The notes: generated by a model from the sequence alone, not told the origin. DNA of 64,000 bases from an uncultured Ilyobacter sp. (GCF_963668515.1 NZ_OY764866.1:372001-436000); one strand, 5' to 3'; counted from the first letter of the stretch, positions 7,569-17,089 are shown. A program made the numbers and translations.

Positions 7569-8690
7569 TTAAATTAAATATTTATCCATTTTTTCAGGAT
7601 AAACTACTACCAACATTCGGAGTATCTTTTCCCATCCTCTAATCTTTTGAGTCCACTTTTTTAACATGTTTTTAGAAGCCAGATAAAGAACCTTTTGAAG
7701 AGAGTCATCCGTTGAGAAAATAGACTTAGAGCGGCTAACTTTTTTGAATTGACTGTTTATATTCTCAATGGTATTCGTGATATAAATTATCTTCCTGATC
7801 TCCTGTGTGTACTCAAAGAAGTGACTCAATTCATTCCAGTTGTTATATCATGATTTTAGCGCTGGAGAATATTCAGGGTATTCTTTATTCAGTCTTTCCA
7901 GTGAACTAAAGCCAGCTTCAGCGTCATGCTCTCTGTAAACATCTTTAAGTTCCTGAGCAAAGAGTTTCCTCTCTTTGTAATTTAGAAATCTTAAGGTATT
8001 TCTGATCTGATGCACAATACATCTCTGAACCTTTGTATCAGGGTATATTGTATTAATTACCTCTTTGAAACCAGGTAATCCATCAACGGATGCAATGAAT
8101 ATTTCTTCTGCGCCTCTAGATCTGAGAATATCTATTTCCTTTAACCAGAACTTAGAACTTTCATTTTCTCCAACTGTAATACTTAATATATCTTTCTTCC
8201 CTTCTAGATCAATTCCTACAATTGTGTAAGCTGCTTTATTTATTACCTTCCCAATTAAAATGAGTTGCATCTAGAAAAACAAAGGAATAATATGCTTTTA
8301 ATGGTCTTGATTTCCATTGCTTGGCTTCATCCATCACTTTATCAGTTATCCTACTTAATTAGCGTGGAAGAGAAGCTCATACCATAAATTTCCTCAAGAT
8401 GATTATTTGTATCTGTAGTGGACATGCCACGCCCATACATGGATATTATTTTATCTTCAATATCTGAAATATCACGTGAATATTTAGGAATAACAGCAGG
8501 CTCAAAACTGCCCTCTCTATCTCTTGGAATATCAAGTTCAACCTCTCCAAGACTGGTCTTTACTTTCTTCTGGTTATATCCATTTCTAGAGTTTTCTGTC
8601 TTATTAGCCCTTTCATATTTAGAATATCCAAGGGTTTCATCCAGTTCACCTTCCAGCTCCTCAGAGCGTATGGATATTTTAATTTCCAAG
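7569..8690 (-). pseudogene. IS256-family transposase, degenerate copy 1
   Basis: Minus-strand fragments in three frames together span a whole IS256 transposase. The N-terminus (8689-8351) has GYSKYERANKTENSRNGYNQ and PRDREGSFEPAVIPKY. The core (8270-7848) has IVGIDLEGKKDILSITVGE, ASVDGLPGFKEVI and QRCIVHQIRNTLRFLNYKER. The C-terminus (7829-7569) has ITNTIENINSQFKK. At least two frame breaks (near 8350-8270 and 7848) disable it. Confidence 0.88.
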
Positions 8691-8694
8691 AATC

Positions 8695-9535
8695 CTTGAT
8701 AGTATTAAGAGCGATTAGTCTTGCTTCTTCACTGGGGGCGGTGTAAATAGATTTTAAGTCATACGCAAAAGATTTCCTGTCTTTGTAGCTCACATATTTT
8801 ATAGTATTCCTTATTTGGTGAACTATGCACCTCTGGATCTGAGCTTGTGGAAATATACTCAGAATAGCATTATCAAATCCATTCAGACCATCAACAGAAG
8901 CTATGAGGATATCTTTAACCCCTCTGTTTTTAAGATCAGTCATTACCGATAACCAGAATTTTGAGGTTTCATTCTCACCTATATATATTCCTAAAATTTC
9001 TTTTCTTCCTTCTAAAATAACGCCTAGGACAACATAGCAGCCTTTTTAACAATCCTATTCTCCTCCTTTACAGAATAATGGACTGCATCAAGGAAAATGA
9101 ATGGATATACAGGATCAAGAGGTCTGCTCTGCCATTCCTGAATAAGAGGAATTAGTTTATCTGTTATTCTACTAACACTCTCTGCAGACACTTCAAATCC
9201 ATAGATATCCTGAACATGAGAGCTGATATCCCTAGTACTCATTCCCTTTCCATAAAGCGATAGAATATTATCTTCCAATTTAGAGATGTCTCTTTGATTT
9301 TTTTCAACAATCTTAGGCTGATATGCACCTTCTCTATCTCTGGGAACAAGGAGATCAATGTTGCCAGCGCTTGATTTAACAGTTTTCTTATACTTACCAT
9401 TTCTAGAGTTAGTAGTGGATTTGTTGGCTAAATCATACTTGGAATATCCAAGCTCTTCTTCAATTTCAGCTTCTAAAGCTTCTTCGATATCCTTAATAAA
9501 TTTAAAGTTTCCTTCTCTAAAAAAATCCCTCCCTT
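8695..9535 (-). pseudogene. IS256-family transposase, degenerate copy 2 (3'-truncated)
   Basis: A second, related IS256 transposase on the minus strand. The frame from about 9530 reads KFIKDIEEALEAEIEEELGY and later PRDREGAYQPKIVEKN without a usable start codon, then SLYGKGMSTRDISSHVQDIY and FLDAVHYSVKEE. A frameshift near 9030 follows, then ASVDGLNGFDNAIL and QRCIVHQIRNTIKYVSYKDR. Homology stops at about 8700 in LNTIKDSW, where copy 1's N-terminus begins, so the last third is missing. Confidence 0.86.
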
Positions 9536-9820
9536 AATTACATAGATACAACAGTATCATCAGTAATCAAGAGAAGAACACAAAAACACAAAAATATTTA
9601 CACTACCACAATTTTTATCAAAGTTCTAACAAATTTAACTTTGGGATTGCTAGGAAAAAGTTATGCCTATATTTTTAGATTCTGGATGTTTAAAAGTAGT
9701 ATTTTTAAACTAAGTAGAATATGGATTATTAAATTTTAAAAGGGGCTCCAGCTAGAACCCCTGTGAATAGGTAGGAATATAATTTACACGTAATTTGGTA
9801 AAGACCCTAACCCTTATTTA

Positions 9821-10831
9821 TTATGATTTTTGACTTTTCAACAACTTTATTTCTTCCGTGATCATAGGAACTATTTTTGACACATCTCCTACAATTCCTA
9901 AATCTGAAATATTAAATATAGGAGCTCCCTTATCCTTATTTATAGCTATTATATACTCTGATTCTTCCATTCCAGCCACGTGTTGTATTGCTCCTGAAAT
10001 TCCTAGTGCAAAATAAATATCAGGTCTTACTGTTTTACCTGTTTGTCCAACCTGTCTGTCGTGATCTATCCAACCTGAATCTATAATTGCTCTCGATGCA
10101 GATACAGTTCCCCCTATCTCTTCTGCAAGTCCCTCTAGTTTTTTGAAGTTATCGGCACTTCCGACTCCTCTTCCTCCAGAAATTAGAACATTGGCTTCTG
10201 TAATATCTATTTTCTCTTTTTCTTCTTTTATTATTTCAATTATTTTTACCTTCATTTTCGACTTATCAAATTCCACATCAAATTTTTCAACTTCACCTGT
10301 TCTAGCCTCATCTTTTGAGAATTTTTGCATTACTCCAGGTCTTACTGTTGACATCTGTGGTCTATGATCAGGGCAGATTATTGTAGCCATTAAATTTCCA
10401 CCAAAAGCAGGTCTTGTCATAAGGAGTTCTCTATCTTCTGAAATCTCAAGTTTTGTACAGTCAGCAGTAAGTCCAGTAACAACCCTTGCAGAGACTCTTG
10501 GACCAAGGTCTCTTCCTATAGTTGTAGCTCCTACCAAAACGATTTCAGGTTTTTTATCCTCTATAACTGATGAAAAAGCCTGCGCGTAAGCTTCTGTATC
10601 ATAAAACTTTAGTCCTTCATCATCTACCACAACAACTTTGTCAGCTCCATATGAAATCAATTCTTTAGATAAATGTTCCACTTGATATCCAAGTAGAATC
10701 GCCGTAACCTCTTCGTTTATTTCAGAAGCCAGTTCTTTTGCTTTTCCTAGAAGTTCGAGTCCCACATTCTGGATCTCTCCTTCTCTTTGCTCTGCAAATA
10801 CTAAGATTCCTCTATAATCATCTAAATTCAT
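9821..10831 (-). CDS. etfA: Electron transfer flavoprotein, alpha subunit
   Basis: A 336-residue EtfA, the FAD-binding partner that with EtfB exchanges electrons with acyl-CoA dehydrogenase. The N-terminal domain starts GILVFAEQREGEIQNVGLEL. The C-terminal FAD domain carries LISGGRGVGSADNF near residue 216, the VSASRAIIDSGWIDHDRQVG segment, TGKTVRPDIYFALGISGAIQH and INKDKGAPIFNISDLGIVGD. The gene follows etfB by 32 bp with a GGAG site. It is the last gene of the minus-strand C4 operon. The IS256 right end lies only 13 bp past the stop, so the native terminator may have been displaced. Confidence 0.96.
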   Translation of the reverse strand: MNLDDYRGILVFAEQREGEIQNVGLELLGKAKELASEINEEVTAILLGYQVEHLSKELISYGADKVVVVDDEGLKFYDTEAYAQAFSSVIEDKKPEIVLVGATTIGRDLGPRVSARVVTGLTADCTKLEISEDRELLMTRPAFGGNLMATIICPDHRPQMSTVRPGVMQKFSKDEARTGEVEKFDVEFDKSKMKVKIIEIIKEEKEKIDITEANVLISGGRGVGSADNFKKLEGLAEEIGGTVSASRAIIDSGWIDHDRQVGQTGKTVRPDIYFALGISGAIQHVAGMEESEYIIAINKDKGAPIFNISDLGIVGDVSKIVPMITEEIKLLKSQKS

Positions 10832-10863
10832 CTTATTTTTCTCCTTTTTTTATTTTATTTAAT

Positions 10864-11646
10864 TTAGATAACAAAGCTCTCTTTGAGTTTTTCTACGATC
10901 AACTTTGCCGCTTCTTTAGGTTCTAATTCATAAACCTTTCCAGCTTGTTTTGCTCCTTTTGTAAATGACTTCCTTACCTTTGTAGGGGAACCCTTTAATC
11001 CTAGTTTTTCAAGGTCTACAGTAATATTTGTAGTATCCCATACCTCTACATCTGTGTCATAGGCTTCAACGATACCTTTTACAGACATATATCTAGGCTT
11101 ATTTGCCTCAGTCAATACTGTAACAAGGCAAGGCATTTTAACTTGAAGAAGATAATATCCATCTTCTACAGCTCTTTTTATTGTTAAAGTCTTGTTTTCA
11201 TCACACTCTATATCTTTTACATAGGATACCTGTGGCATTCCAAGATGTTCTGCAATTTGTGGACCAACCTGAGCAGTATCTCCGTCTATAGCCTGTCTTC
11301 CGGCTATGATCATATCATAGTCAAGTTCTTTTATTGCAGCGGCAAGGGCATTAGAAGTAGCTAAAGTATCTGCTCCTGCAAATTTTCTATCTGTAAGTAA
11401 TATTGCTCTGTCTGCACCCATTGCCAGAGTTTCTCTCAAGGCTTCTTGCGCTTGAGGGGGACCCATTGTAATTGCAGTAACATGAGCTCCAAATTTATCT
11501 TTAAGCTTTAAAGCCTCTTCTAGTCCAGCTTTATCATCAGGATTAATAATACTAGGTACTCCATCTCTTATTAGTGTTCCAGTTACAGGGTCTAATCTGA
11601 TCTCTGTAGTATCAGGCACCTGTTTTACACAAACTACTATTTTCAT
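10864..11646 (-). CDS. etfB: Electron transfer flavoprotein, beta subunit
   Basis: EtfB of about 260 residues, binding AMP or a second FAD. Visible motifs are VVCVKQVPDTTEIRLDPVTG at the N-terminus, INPDDKAGLEEALKLKDKFG near residue 36, LAMGADRAILLTDRKFAGAD near residue 93 and AGRQAIDGDTAQVGPQIAEH near residue 125, the nucleotide-binding signature. Two adjacent ATG codons (11649 and 11646) could start it; the second has the better spacing (6 nt) from GGAG. In butyrate-forming anaerobes the Bcd-EtfAB complex can bifurcate electrons to ferredoxin. That role is possible here but not shown by sequence reading alone. Confidence 0.95.
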   Translation of the reverse strand: MKIVVCVKQVPDTTEIRLDPVTGTLIRDGVPSIINPDDKAGLEEALKLKDKFGAHVTAITMGPPQAQEALRETLAMGADRAILLTDRKFAGADTLATSNALAAAIKELDYDMIIAGRQAIDGDTAQVGPQIAEHLGMPQVSYVKDIECDENKTLTIKRAVEDGYYLLQVKMPCLVTVLTEANKPRYMSVKGIVEAYDTDVEVWDTTNITVDLEKLGLKGSPTKVRKSFTKGAKQAGKVYELEPKEAAKLIVEKLKESFVI

Positions 11647-11692
11647 CATTATCTCCTTTTTTTAACATAATTCAAAAATTTTGTTATTTATT

Positions 11693-12838
11693 TTATTTAA
11701 GAAGTCCGGCTGAAATTACCATCTTTTGTACTTCAGATGTTCCCTCGTATATTTCAGTTATTTTTGCATCTCTCATCATTCTTTCTACAGGATATTCTCT
11801 GGTATATCCATATCCTCCGTGGAGTTGTACAGCTTTAGTTGTCACTTCCATAGCTGTTTCTGCAGCCAACAACTTGGCCATAGCTGCATCTTGTGAATAT
11901 GGCTTTTTGCTTGATTTTTTACATGCAGCACTATACACTAGCATTCTTGCTGCTTTAGTTTTTGTATGCATATCTGCAAGTTGAAATTGTGTATTTTGAA
12001 ATACTGCTATACTTCTTCCAAATTGTTTTCTTTCTTTTACGTAATTGATACTTTCATCTAGAGCTCCCTGGGAAATTCCAAGCGCCTGAGATGCAATACC
12101 GATTCTTCCACCATCAAGAGTCATCATAGCTATTTTAAATCCTTTTCCGATAGCTCTCAATAAGTTTTCCTTTGGAATTCTGCAATCTTCCATAATTAAT
12201 TCACAAGTTGCAGAACCTTTTATTCCCAGTTTTTTCTCTTTTTTACCTACGCTAAATCCTGGAGTATCTGCCTCTAAAATAAATGCTGTTATTCCTTTTA
12301 AACCCTTTGATTTATCTGTCATGGCAAATATTATATATACATGGGCATATCCTGCATTTGTTATAAATATTTTAGAACCATTTAATACCCACTCATTGGT
12401 TTTTTCATCAAAATGAGCTGTTGTCTGTTGACCTGCTGCATCAGTTCCTGCATTTGGTTCAGTAAGACCAAAGGCTCCTAACCATTCTCCTGTTGTCATC
12501 TTAGGTAAATATTTTTTCTTTTGAGCATCTGTTCCAAACTCTAAAATTGGAGCCATACCAAGGGAAGTATGAGCCGACACTATTACACCGGTAGTCGCAC
12601 AAGCTTTTGAAAGTTCCTCTACTGCCATTGCATACATAAGGTTATCACCACCGGCACCGCCGTATTCTTTTGGTACAGGTATTCCCATAAGTCCTATCTC
12701 ATTCATTTTTTTTACAGTTTCAATTGGAAATCTCTCTTCTTCATCTATGTCAGCAGCTATTGGCTTTACTTCGTTTTCAACAAATTCTCTGATCATTTGT
12801 CTAAAAAGCACATGCGTCTTAGGTAACTCGAAATTCAT
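11693..12838 (-). CDS. Short-chain (butyryl-CoA type) acyl-CoA dehydrogenase
   Basis: A 381-residue flavoprotein that interconverts crotonyl-CoA and butyryl-CoA with EtfAB as electron partner. Visible are the N-terminal helical domain (EEERFPIETVKKMNEIGLMG), GAFGLTEPNAGTDAAGQQTT near residue 127, FITNAGYAHVYIIFAMTD near residue 157, the QLADMHTKTKAARMLVYSAA helix near residue 300 and the active-site region MMRDAKITEIYEGTSEVQKM (Glu in YEGTSE) near residue 360. ATG 12838 is preferred over an upstream GTG because AGGAG lies 8 nt before it. It sits between phaJ-like and etfB genes with short gaps, pointing to butyrate production. Confidence 0.94.
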   Translation of the reverse strand: MNFELPKTHVLFRQMIREFVENEVKPIAADIDEEERFPIETVKKMNEIGLMGIPVPKEYGGAGGDNLMYAMAVEELSKACATTGVIVSAHTSLGMAPILEFGTDAQKKKYLPKMTTGEWLGAFGLTEPNAGTDAAGQQTTAHFDEKTNEWVLNGSKIFITNAGYAHVYIIFAMTDKSKGLKGITAFILEADTPGFSVGKKEKKLGIKGSATCELIMEDCRIPKENLLRAIGKGFKIAMMTLDGGRIGIASQALGISQGALDESINYVKERKQFGRSIAVFQNTQFQLADMHTKTKAARMLVYSAACKKSSKKPYSQDAAMAKLLAAETAMEVTTKAVQLHGGYGYTREYPVERMMRDAKITEIYEGTSEVQKMVISAGLLK

Positions 12839-12882
12839 ATTTTTCACTCCTCATAATCAAGTTGTTTTTTAATTGAAATATA

Positions 12883-13287
12883 TTATTTTTTCATTATTCT
12901 GGCTGTTCCGTCTATTACTACTTTCCCATCTTGATTAGTACATGTTGTTTTCAATAATATTTGATTTTTCTCATCGATAAGCTCTATAATTTCAGCTTCA
13001 GCAGTAATTGTATCTCCCATATAAACAGGTGCTTTAAATTTTAATTCCTGTCCCATATAAATACTTCCTTCTCCAGGAAGCTTTGTACCAAGGACTGCTG
13101 ATATAAGACCGGCAGTCAGCATTCCGTGTGCAATTCTTTTTTTAAACATTGTATTTTTAGCGTATTCCTCATTTAGATGTGCAGGATTTGTATCTAAACT
13201 TATTCCAGAATAAAGAATTACATCTGTTTCAGTTATAGTTTTAGTTATACTGCTTTTCATTCCAAGTTTTAGTTCTGAATATTTCAT
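12883..13287 (-). CDS. MaoC-family (R)-specific enoyl-CoA hydratase (PhaJ-like)
   Basis: A 134-residue hot-dog-fold hydratase. The hydratase signature is ISLDTNPAHLNEEYAKNTMF followed by KKRIAHGMLTAGLISAVLG, with the catalytic Asp and His (D-x-N-P-x-H) near residues 32-37. The length matches PhaJ. The family interconverts (R)-3-hydroxyacyl-CoA and enoyl-CoA, unlike crotonase, which uses the (S) form. It lies between an SDR reductase and an acyl-CoA dehydrogenase, so the likely step is (R)-3-hydroxybutyryl-CoA to crotonyl-CoA. GGAG precedes the ATG. Confidence 0.88.
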   Translation of the reverse strand: MKYSELKLGMKSSITKTITETDVILYSGISLDTNPAHLNEEYAKNTMFKKRIAHGMLTAGLISAVLGTKLPGEGSIYMGQELKFKAPVYMGDTITAEAEIIELIDEKNQILLKTTCTNQDGKVVIDGTARIMKK

Positions 13288-13311
13288 AATTGATCTCCTT
13301 TTAAATATTAT

Positions 13312-14031
13312 CTAAAGTCTCATTCCACCATTAACACTTAAAACATGCCCTGTTACATAACTTGAATCATCACTGGCAAGGAAAAGTGCAGCTTTGGCAA
13401 TCTCCTCAGGTTGACCTAATCTTCCAAGCATTGTAAGTTTAGCAAAATCGTCTAAAAGAGGCTGAGGAACAGTCTTTAATATATCTGTCATAACGTATCC
13501 AGGGGCTATTGCATTAGCTCTTACTGCGGCTCCCTTTCTGGCAAATTCCTTTGCCCATGTTTTAGCAAGTCCTATTACTCCAGCTTTCGTTGCAGAATAA
13601 TTAGCCTGACCTATATTTCCATATTCTCCAACTACAGAGGAGATATTTATAATTGATCCATTTCCTTGTTTCATCATGTATGGTCCTACATGTTTTGTTA
13701 GATTAAAGACACCCTTGAGGTTGACATCTATTACAATGTCCCACATATCATCTGTTATTTTATGTGTAAGAGCATCTCTTGTTATCCCGGCATTGTTTAC
13801 CAATACGTCAATTTTTCCATATTTTTCAGAAGCATAGTTAAATAATTCTTCACACTGAGTAGGATTAGCTACATTGAGCTTATACCCTTCTACGTTTTCC
13901 AATGAATAATCAAGATCAGACATATCAGCGGCTATTACTTTTGCTCCTTCACTTGCAAACAACTTAGCCATCTCAAAACCGATACCTTTTGCCCCACCAG
14001 TAACTATACAGACTTTGTCTTCTAATCTCAT
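13312..14031 (-). CDS. SDR reductase, probable acetoacetyl-CoA reductase/(R)-3-hydroxybutyryl-CoA dehydrogenase
   Basis: A 239-residue classical short-chain dehydrogenase. Visible are the cofactor motif VTGGAKGIGFEMAK (residue 10), NNAGIT (residue 85), catalytic Ser in IINISSVVGEYGNIGQAN, the YSATKAGVIGLAK active site near residue 146, and GYVMTDI with TGHVLSVNGGMRL at the end. It resembles FabG and PhaB. Placement between thiolase/CoA-transferase and PhaJ/Bcd argues for the acetoacetyl-CoA/(R)-3-hydroxybutyryl-CoA step; fatty acid synthesis FabG is the alternative. It is separated by 377 bp from the upstream thiolase, so it may start its own operon. Confidence 0.85.
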   Translation of the reverse strand: MRLEDKVCIVTGGAKGIGFEMAKLFASEGAKVIAADMSDLDYSLENVEGYKLNVANPTQCEELFNYASEKYGKIDVLVNNAGITRDALTHKITDDMWDIVIDVNLKGVFNLTKHVGPYMMKQGNGSIINISSVVGEYGNIGQANYSATKAGVIGLAKTWAKEFARKGAAVRANAIAPGYVMTDILKTVPQPLLDDFAKLTMLGRLGQPEEIAKAALFLASDDSSYVTGHVLSVNGGMRL

Positions 14032-14141
14032 ATATCTCTCCTTTTTATATTGATATTTTATTTTTAAAAACTCATAGTTTTTAAATCGATAATCAAGTAT
14101 GAAACATTTATTTCGTTAAAATATGTTTGTCATTGCAACAA

Positions 14142-14155
14142 GTGAATTCATTCAC
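14142..14155. promoter_or_regulatory. Palindrome GTGAATTCATTCAC in the SDR upstream region
   Basis: A perfect 14-bp inverted repeat (GTGAAT-TC-ATTCAC) lies 111 bp upstream of the SDR-phaJ-bcd-etfBA start, in a 376-bp gap. A related half-site ATTCACTT lies near 14249. It may be an operator for the downstream half of the C4 cluster, but the binding protein is unknown. Confidence 0.4.
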
Positions 14156-14305
14156 AGTGACTATTAAAATTTTTATTTTTTTGAATAGTCTTTAAGACTT
14201 TTTTAATACTAAATATTCTTTGGTCGCTAAACCTTACATTGACATTTTATTCACTTAAATTTATAAAAAAAATTAAAATCATTCATATGATTGGGAAACC
14301 TTATT

Positions 14306-14340
14306 ATACTGACTGCAGATATAAAATCTGCAGTCAGTAT
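14306..14340 (-). terminator. Perfect 15-bp hairpin downstream of the thiolase gene
   Basis: ATACTGACTGCAGAT (14306-14320) pairs perfectly with ATCTGCAGTCAGTAT (14326-14340) around ATAAA. It lies 67 bp past the thiolase stop in the direction of minus-strand transcription. No long U tract follows on that strand, so it could be a terminator, an mRNA-stabilising stem, or a processing site. Confidence 0.6.
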
Positions 14341-14407
14341 GGTATAAATATTTTTAAACCATGCAATGAAAATTAAATATTTAAATGGGATGCTCTCCCT
14401 AAAAATA

Positions 14408-15613
14408 CTATACTCTTTTTATTATTAGAGCAGTTCCCATTCCCCCCCCTATACACAGAGAGGCCAGCCCAACACTCACATCTCTCTTTATCATCTCATG
14501 AATAAGAGTAGTTGTAATTCTATTTCCAGATGCTCCTACAGGGTGTCCTATTGCTATGGCTCCTCCATTCACATTTGTTCTTTCTGAGAACCATTCAAGT
14601 GAAACATCGTGCTGTTTTGACAGTTCGGTCATTACACCTAAAGACTGGGCTGCGAAGGCTTCATTTAGTTCCAAAAGCTCTATATCTTCAAGCTTCATTT
14701 CTAATTTACTAAGTGCATTGTTTATGGCAGGAACAGGTCCCATTCCCATTATAGAAGGATCCACTCCTCCCTGACCTGTAGATATTATTTCAGCAATGGG
14801 TTTAAGATTATGTTTTTCCACAGCTTCTTCAGAGGCAAGAAGTAGCATACTTGCTCCATCATTTAGACCCGATGCATTACCTGCAGTTACACTACCGTCT
14901 TTTTTAAAGGCCGGTCTTAATTTCGCAAGAATTTCTGGAGTTGTTTTTCTATTTGGATGTTCATCCTGATCTACAATAACTGTTCCCTTTCTTGTTTTAA
15001 CTTCTACAGGAACAATCTCGTCTTTAAATCTTCCAGAGTCTACTGCTGCAATTGCTCTCTTTTGAGATTCCATTGCAAATTTATCTTGAGCATCTCTTGT
15101 AAGACCATACTTCTCAACAATATTTTCAGCTGTTATTCCCATATGATAGTCATTGAAAGAATCTGTCAGAGCATCTTTTATCATGTGATCGATCATTTTT
15201 ATATCAGCCATCTTGTGACCGCCTCTTACTGCTGCAGGAAGTACGAAACCTGCCTGAGACATAGACTCAGTTCCACCTGCAATGATAAGATTGGCTTCCC
15301 CTGATTTAATGTTGCTATAAGCTGAGATTACAGACTTCATTCCGCTTCCACAGATAATGTTTAGCGAATAAGCTGGAACTTCATAGGGAACTCCTCCTGC
15401 TACTGCAGCCTGTCTCCCTATTCCTTGACCGTGCCCTGCAGGGAGGACATTTCCAATTACAACTTCGTCAAGGTTTTTAGGATCGATTCCCGACTCTTCG
15501 ATTATATTTCTTATTACTGCTCCTCCAAGTTCAGCTGGCGAGACGCTGCTTAGGCCTCCAAGAAAAGAACCAACAGCTGTCCTCTTTGCACTTATTACAT
15601 ATACTTTTTTCAT
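14408..15613 (-). CDS. Acetyl-CoA acetyltransferase (thiolase)
   Basis: A 401-residue thiolase that condenses two acetyl-CoA or cleaves acetoacetyl-CoA. Catalytic residues are visible: the nucleophile Cys in LNIICGSGMKSVISAY near residue 88, His in NEAFAAQ/NGGAIAIGHPVGASGNR near residue 350 and Cys in LASLCIGGGMGTALII near residue 388. The length matches AtoB/PhaA. It follows atoDA in the same direction, suiting acetoacetate catabolism in which acetoacetyl-CoA is split to acetyl-CoA for ATP. A perfect hairpin follows. Confidence 0.95.
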   Translation of the reverse strand: MKKVYVISAKRTAVGSFLGGLSSVSPAELGGAVIRNIIEESGIDPKNLDEVVIGNVLPAGHGQGIGRQAAVAGGVPYEVPAYSLNIICGSGMKSVISAYSNIKSGEANLIIAGGTESMSQAGFVLPAAVRGGHKMADIKMIDHMIKDALTDSFNDYHMGITAENIVEKYGLTRDAQDKFAMESQKRAIAAVDSGRFKDEIVPVEVKTRKGTVIVDQDEHPNRKTTPEILAKLRPAFKKDGSVTAGNASGLNDGASMLLLASEEAVEKHNLKPIAEIISTGQGGVDPSIMGMGPVPAINNALSKLEMKLEDIELLELNEAFAAQSLGVMTELSKQHDVSLEWFSERTNVNGGAIAIGHPVGASGNRITTTLIHEMIKRDVSVGLASLCIGGGMGTALIIKRV

Positions 15614-15720
15614 ATTTATAGTCTCCTTTTATATAATTTTCATTTAATCCATATCTTTTAATTCAAGTATAATTTTTATTGACCAAAGAAAACTTTAATA
15701 TCATATTTAAAATTTATTTT

Positions 15721-16377
15721 TTAAAACTTCATTATTTTTAAGTCGTTATTTATTATAAGTTTTGCCTCTGTTAGATCTTGGATCTCTTCCACCGTGGCAT
15801 CTGGAGCTATTTCCTTTAGAAGCAGTCCTTCAGGAGTTACTTCCATTACTCCCAGCTCTGTGATAATCATATTTACCTGTTTTACAGCTGTAAAAGGAAG
15901 GGTACATTTTTCTAAAATCTTTGCTTTTCCTCTGGCTGTATGCGTCATTGCAATGATTACTTTTTTAGCTCCAACAACTAGATCCATTGCTCCACCCATT
16001 CCAGGTACTTTTTTACCAGGAATGATCCAGTTTGCAAGGTTTCCTTCTTCATCTACCTGAAGAGATCCCAACACTGTCACATCTACATGTCCTCCACGAA
16101 TAATGCCAAAGGAAGTAGCACTGTCAAATGTTGCCCCATGTTCAAATATTGTTACTGGTTGTCCTCCGGCATTGGTAAGATCCAAATCTACATTAGCTTC
16201 ATCAGGCTCTGGTCCCAGACCTATAAGTCCATTTTCAGACTGAAATATAACCTCGACATCATCAGCTATATAGTTTCCCACAAGTGTAGGTAAGCCTATA
16301 CCCAAGTTCACTACATCTCCTGAAGAAAGTTCTTGGGCAACTCTTTTGGCAATTCTTCCTTTTACATCTAGACTCAT
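15721..16377 (-). CDS. atoA: Acetoacetate/butyrate:acetate CoA-transferase, beta subunit
   Basis: A 218-residue beta subunit of a family I CoA-transferase. The catalytic glutamate lies in the SENGLIG motif ([15 protein letters not shown] near residue 46). Later come [40 protein letters not shown] and the ITELGVMEV segment. It follows atoD with a 2-bp gap, as usual for the two subunits. The enzyme moves CoA between acetyl- or butyryl-CoA and acetoacetate (or 3-hydroxybutyrate). Exact acyl specificity cannot be read from sequence. Confidence 0.93.
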   Translation of the reverse strand: MSLDVKGRIAKRVAQELSSGDVVNLGIGLPTLVGNYIADDVEVIFQSENGLIGLGPEPDEANVDLDLTNAGGQPVTIFEHGATFDSATSFGIIRGGHVDVTVLGSLQVDEEGNLANWIIPGKKVPGMGGAMDLVVGAKKVIIAMTHTARGKAKILEKCTLPFTAVKQVNMIITELGVMEVTPEGLLLKEIAPDATVEEIQDLTEAKLIINNDLKIMKF

Positions 16378-16379
16378 TA

Positions 16380-17033
16380 TTATTCTCCTTCCTTCACAAT
16401 ATAATCAACAAATAGGTGTGGTGTCATAACATTATCAACAGGTATTGTTCCAGGTTCAACAATTTCTTTCGCTCCTACTAAAACTAGGCCTGCAGCAGTA
16501 GCCATAACCCTGTTAAAGTTTTGAGTCGTATATCTATATACAATGTTTCCTTTTTTATCTACAATAGATCCGCCAATGAGAGCCACATCTGCTTTGAGTG
16601 CTTCTTCAAGAAGATATTTTTCTCCCTGAATTTCCAGAATTTTTTTCCCTTCTTCCACAATAGTACCTAAACCTGTGGGAGTGAGAACTCCTCCTAGACC
16701 TGCTCCGCCTGACCTGATCTGTTCTACAAGTGTTCCCTGAGGGACTAATACCACTTCTATTTTTCCTTCATTCATCAGTTCTCCGGCCATTGGATTCAGT
16801 CCAATATGGGATGCGATAAGTTTTTTTACCTGTCCGTTGGATATTAATTTTCCTACTCCCTTATCTGGATAGCCGGCATCATTACAGATTATAGTCAAAT
16901 CTTTTGCCCCACATTCCACCATAGCATCAATAAGAGTTTCAGGTGTCCCTTGTACCATAAATCCCCCGACCATTATACTCATACCGTCTTTAATATGACT
17001 TATGGCTTCTTTAGCTAAAACTACTTTTGACAT
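16380..17033 (-). CDS. atoD: Acetoacetate/butyrate:acetate CoA-transferase, alpha subunit
   Basis: A 217-residue alpha subunit of the same heteromeric CoA-transferase. Typical segments are [20 protein letters not shown] near residue 15, the [18 protein letters not shown] region, IASHIGLNP, the [20 protein letters not shown] block near residue 96 and the [11 protein letters not shown] glycine loop. It is the first gene of the operon and starts at ATG 17033 after an AGGAG. Its long upstream region holds a consensus promoter and two copies of a 16-bp motif also found before the second atoE gene. Confidence 0.94.
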   Translation of the reverse strand: MSKVVLAKEAISHIKDGMSIMVGGFMVQGTPETLIDAMVECGAKDLTIICNDAGYPDKGVGKLISNGQVKKLIASHIGLNPMAGELMNEGKIEVVLVPQGTLVEQIRSGGAGLGGVLTPTGLGTIVEEGKKILEIQGEKYLLEEALKADVALIGGSIVDKKGNIVYRYTTQNFNRVMATAAGLVLVGAKEIVEPGTIPVDNVMTPHLFVDYIVKEGE

Positions 17034-17089
17034 TTTTTCTCCTTTCTGTTTCCCTATTTATAATTTTTTTATTAAACACTACCCGTTGT

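Larger units (their letters stand above)
7500..9807 (-). mobile_element. Fused pair of degenerate IS256-family elements with 36-bp terminal inverted repeats
   Basis: A 36-bp inverted repeat bounds this region (7500-7535 and 9772-9807, one mismatch). Inside each end is a palindrome; the left one, GGTGATCCAGCTGGATCACC (7547-7566), is followed by T and looks like a terminator. Between the ends are two partial IS256 transposases on the minus strand joined head to tail at about 8695. The whole is about 2.3 kb, against roughly 1.3-1.4 kb for one element. No target duplication is evident. Confidence 0.85.

Noticed and set aside
7500-9807. Composite transposon carrying cargo between IS256 ends
   Set aside because: All internal sequence is explained by two degenerate transposases, so there is no cargo gene.
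14957-15304. Plus-strand frame opposite the thiolase gene
   Set aside because: Shadow frame; the thiolase on the other strand has all its catalytic motifs.
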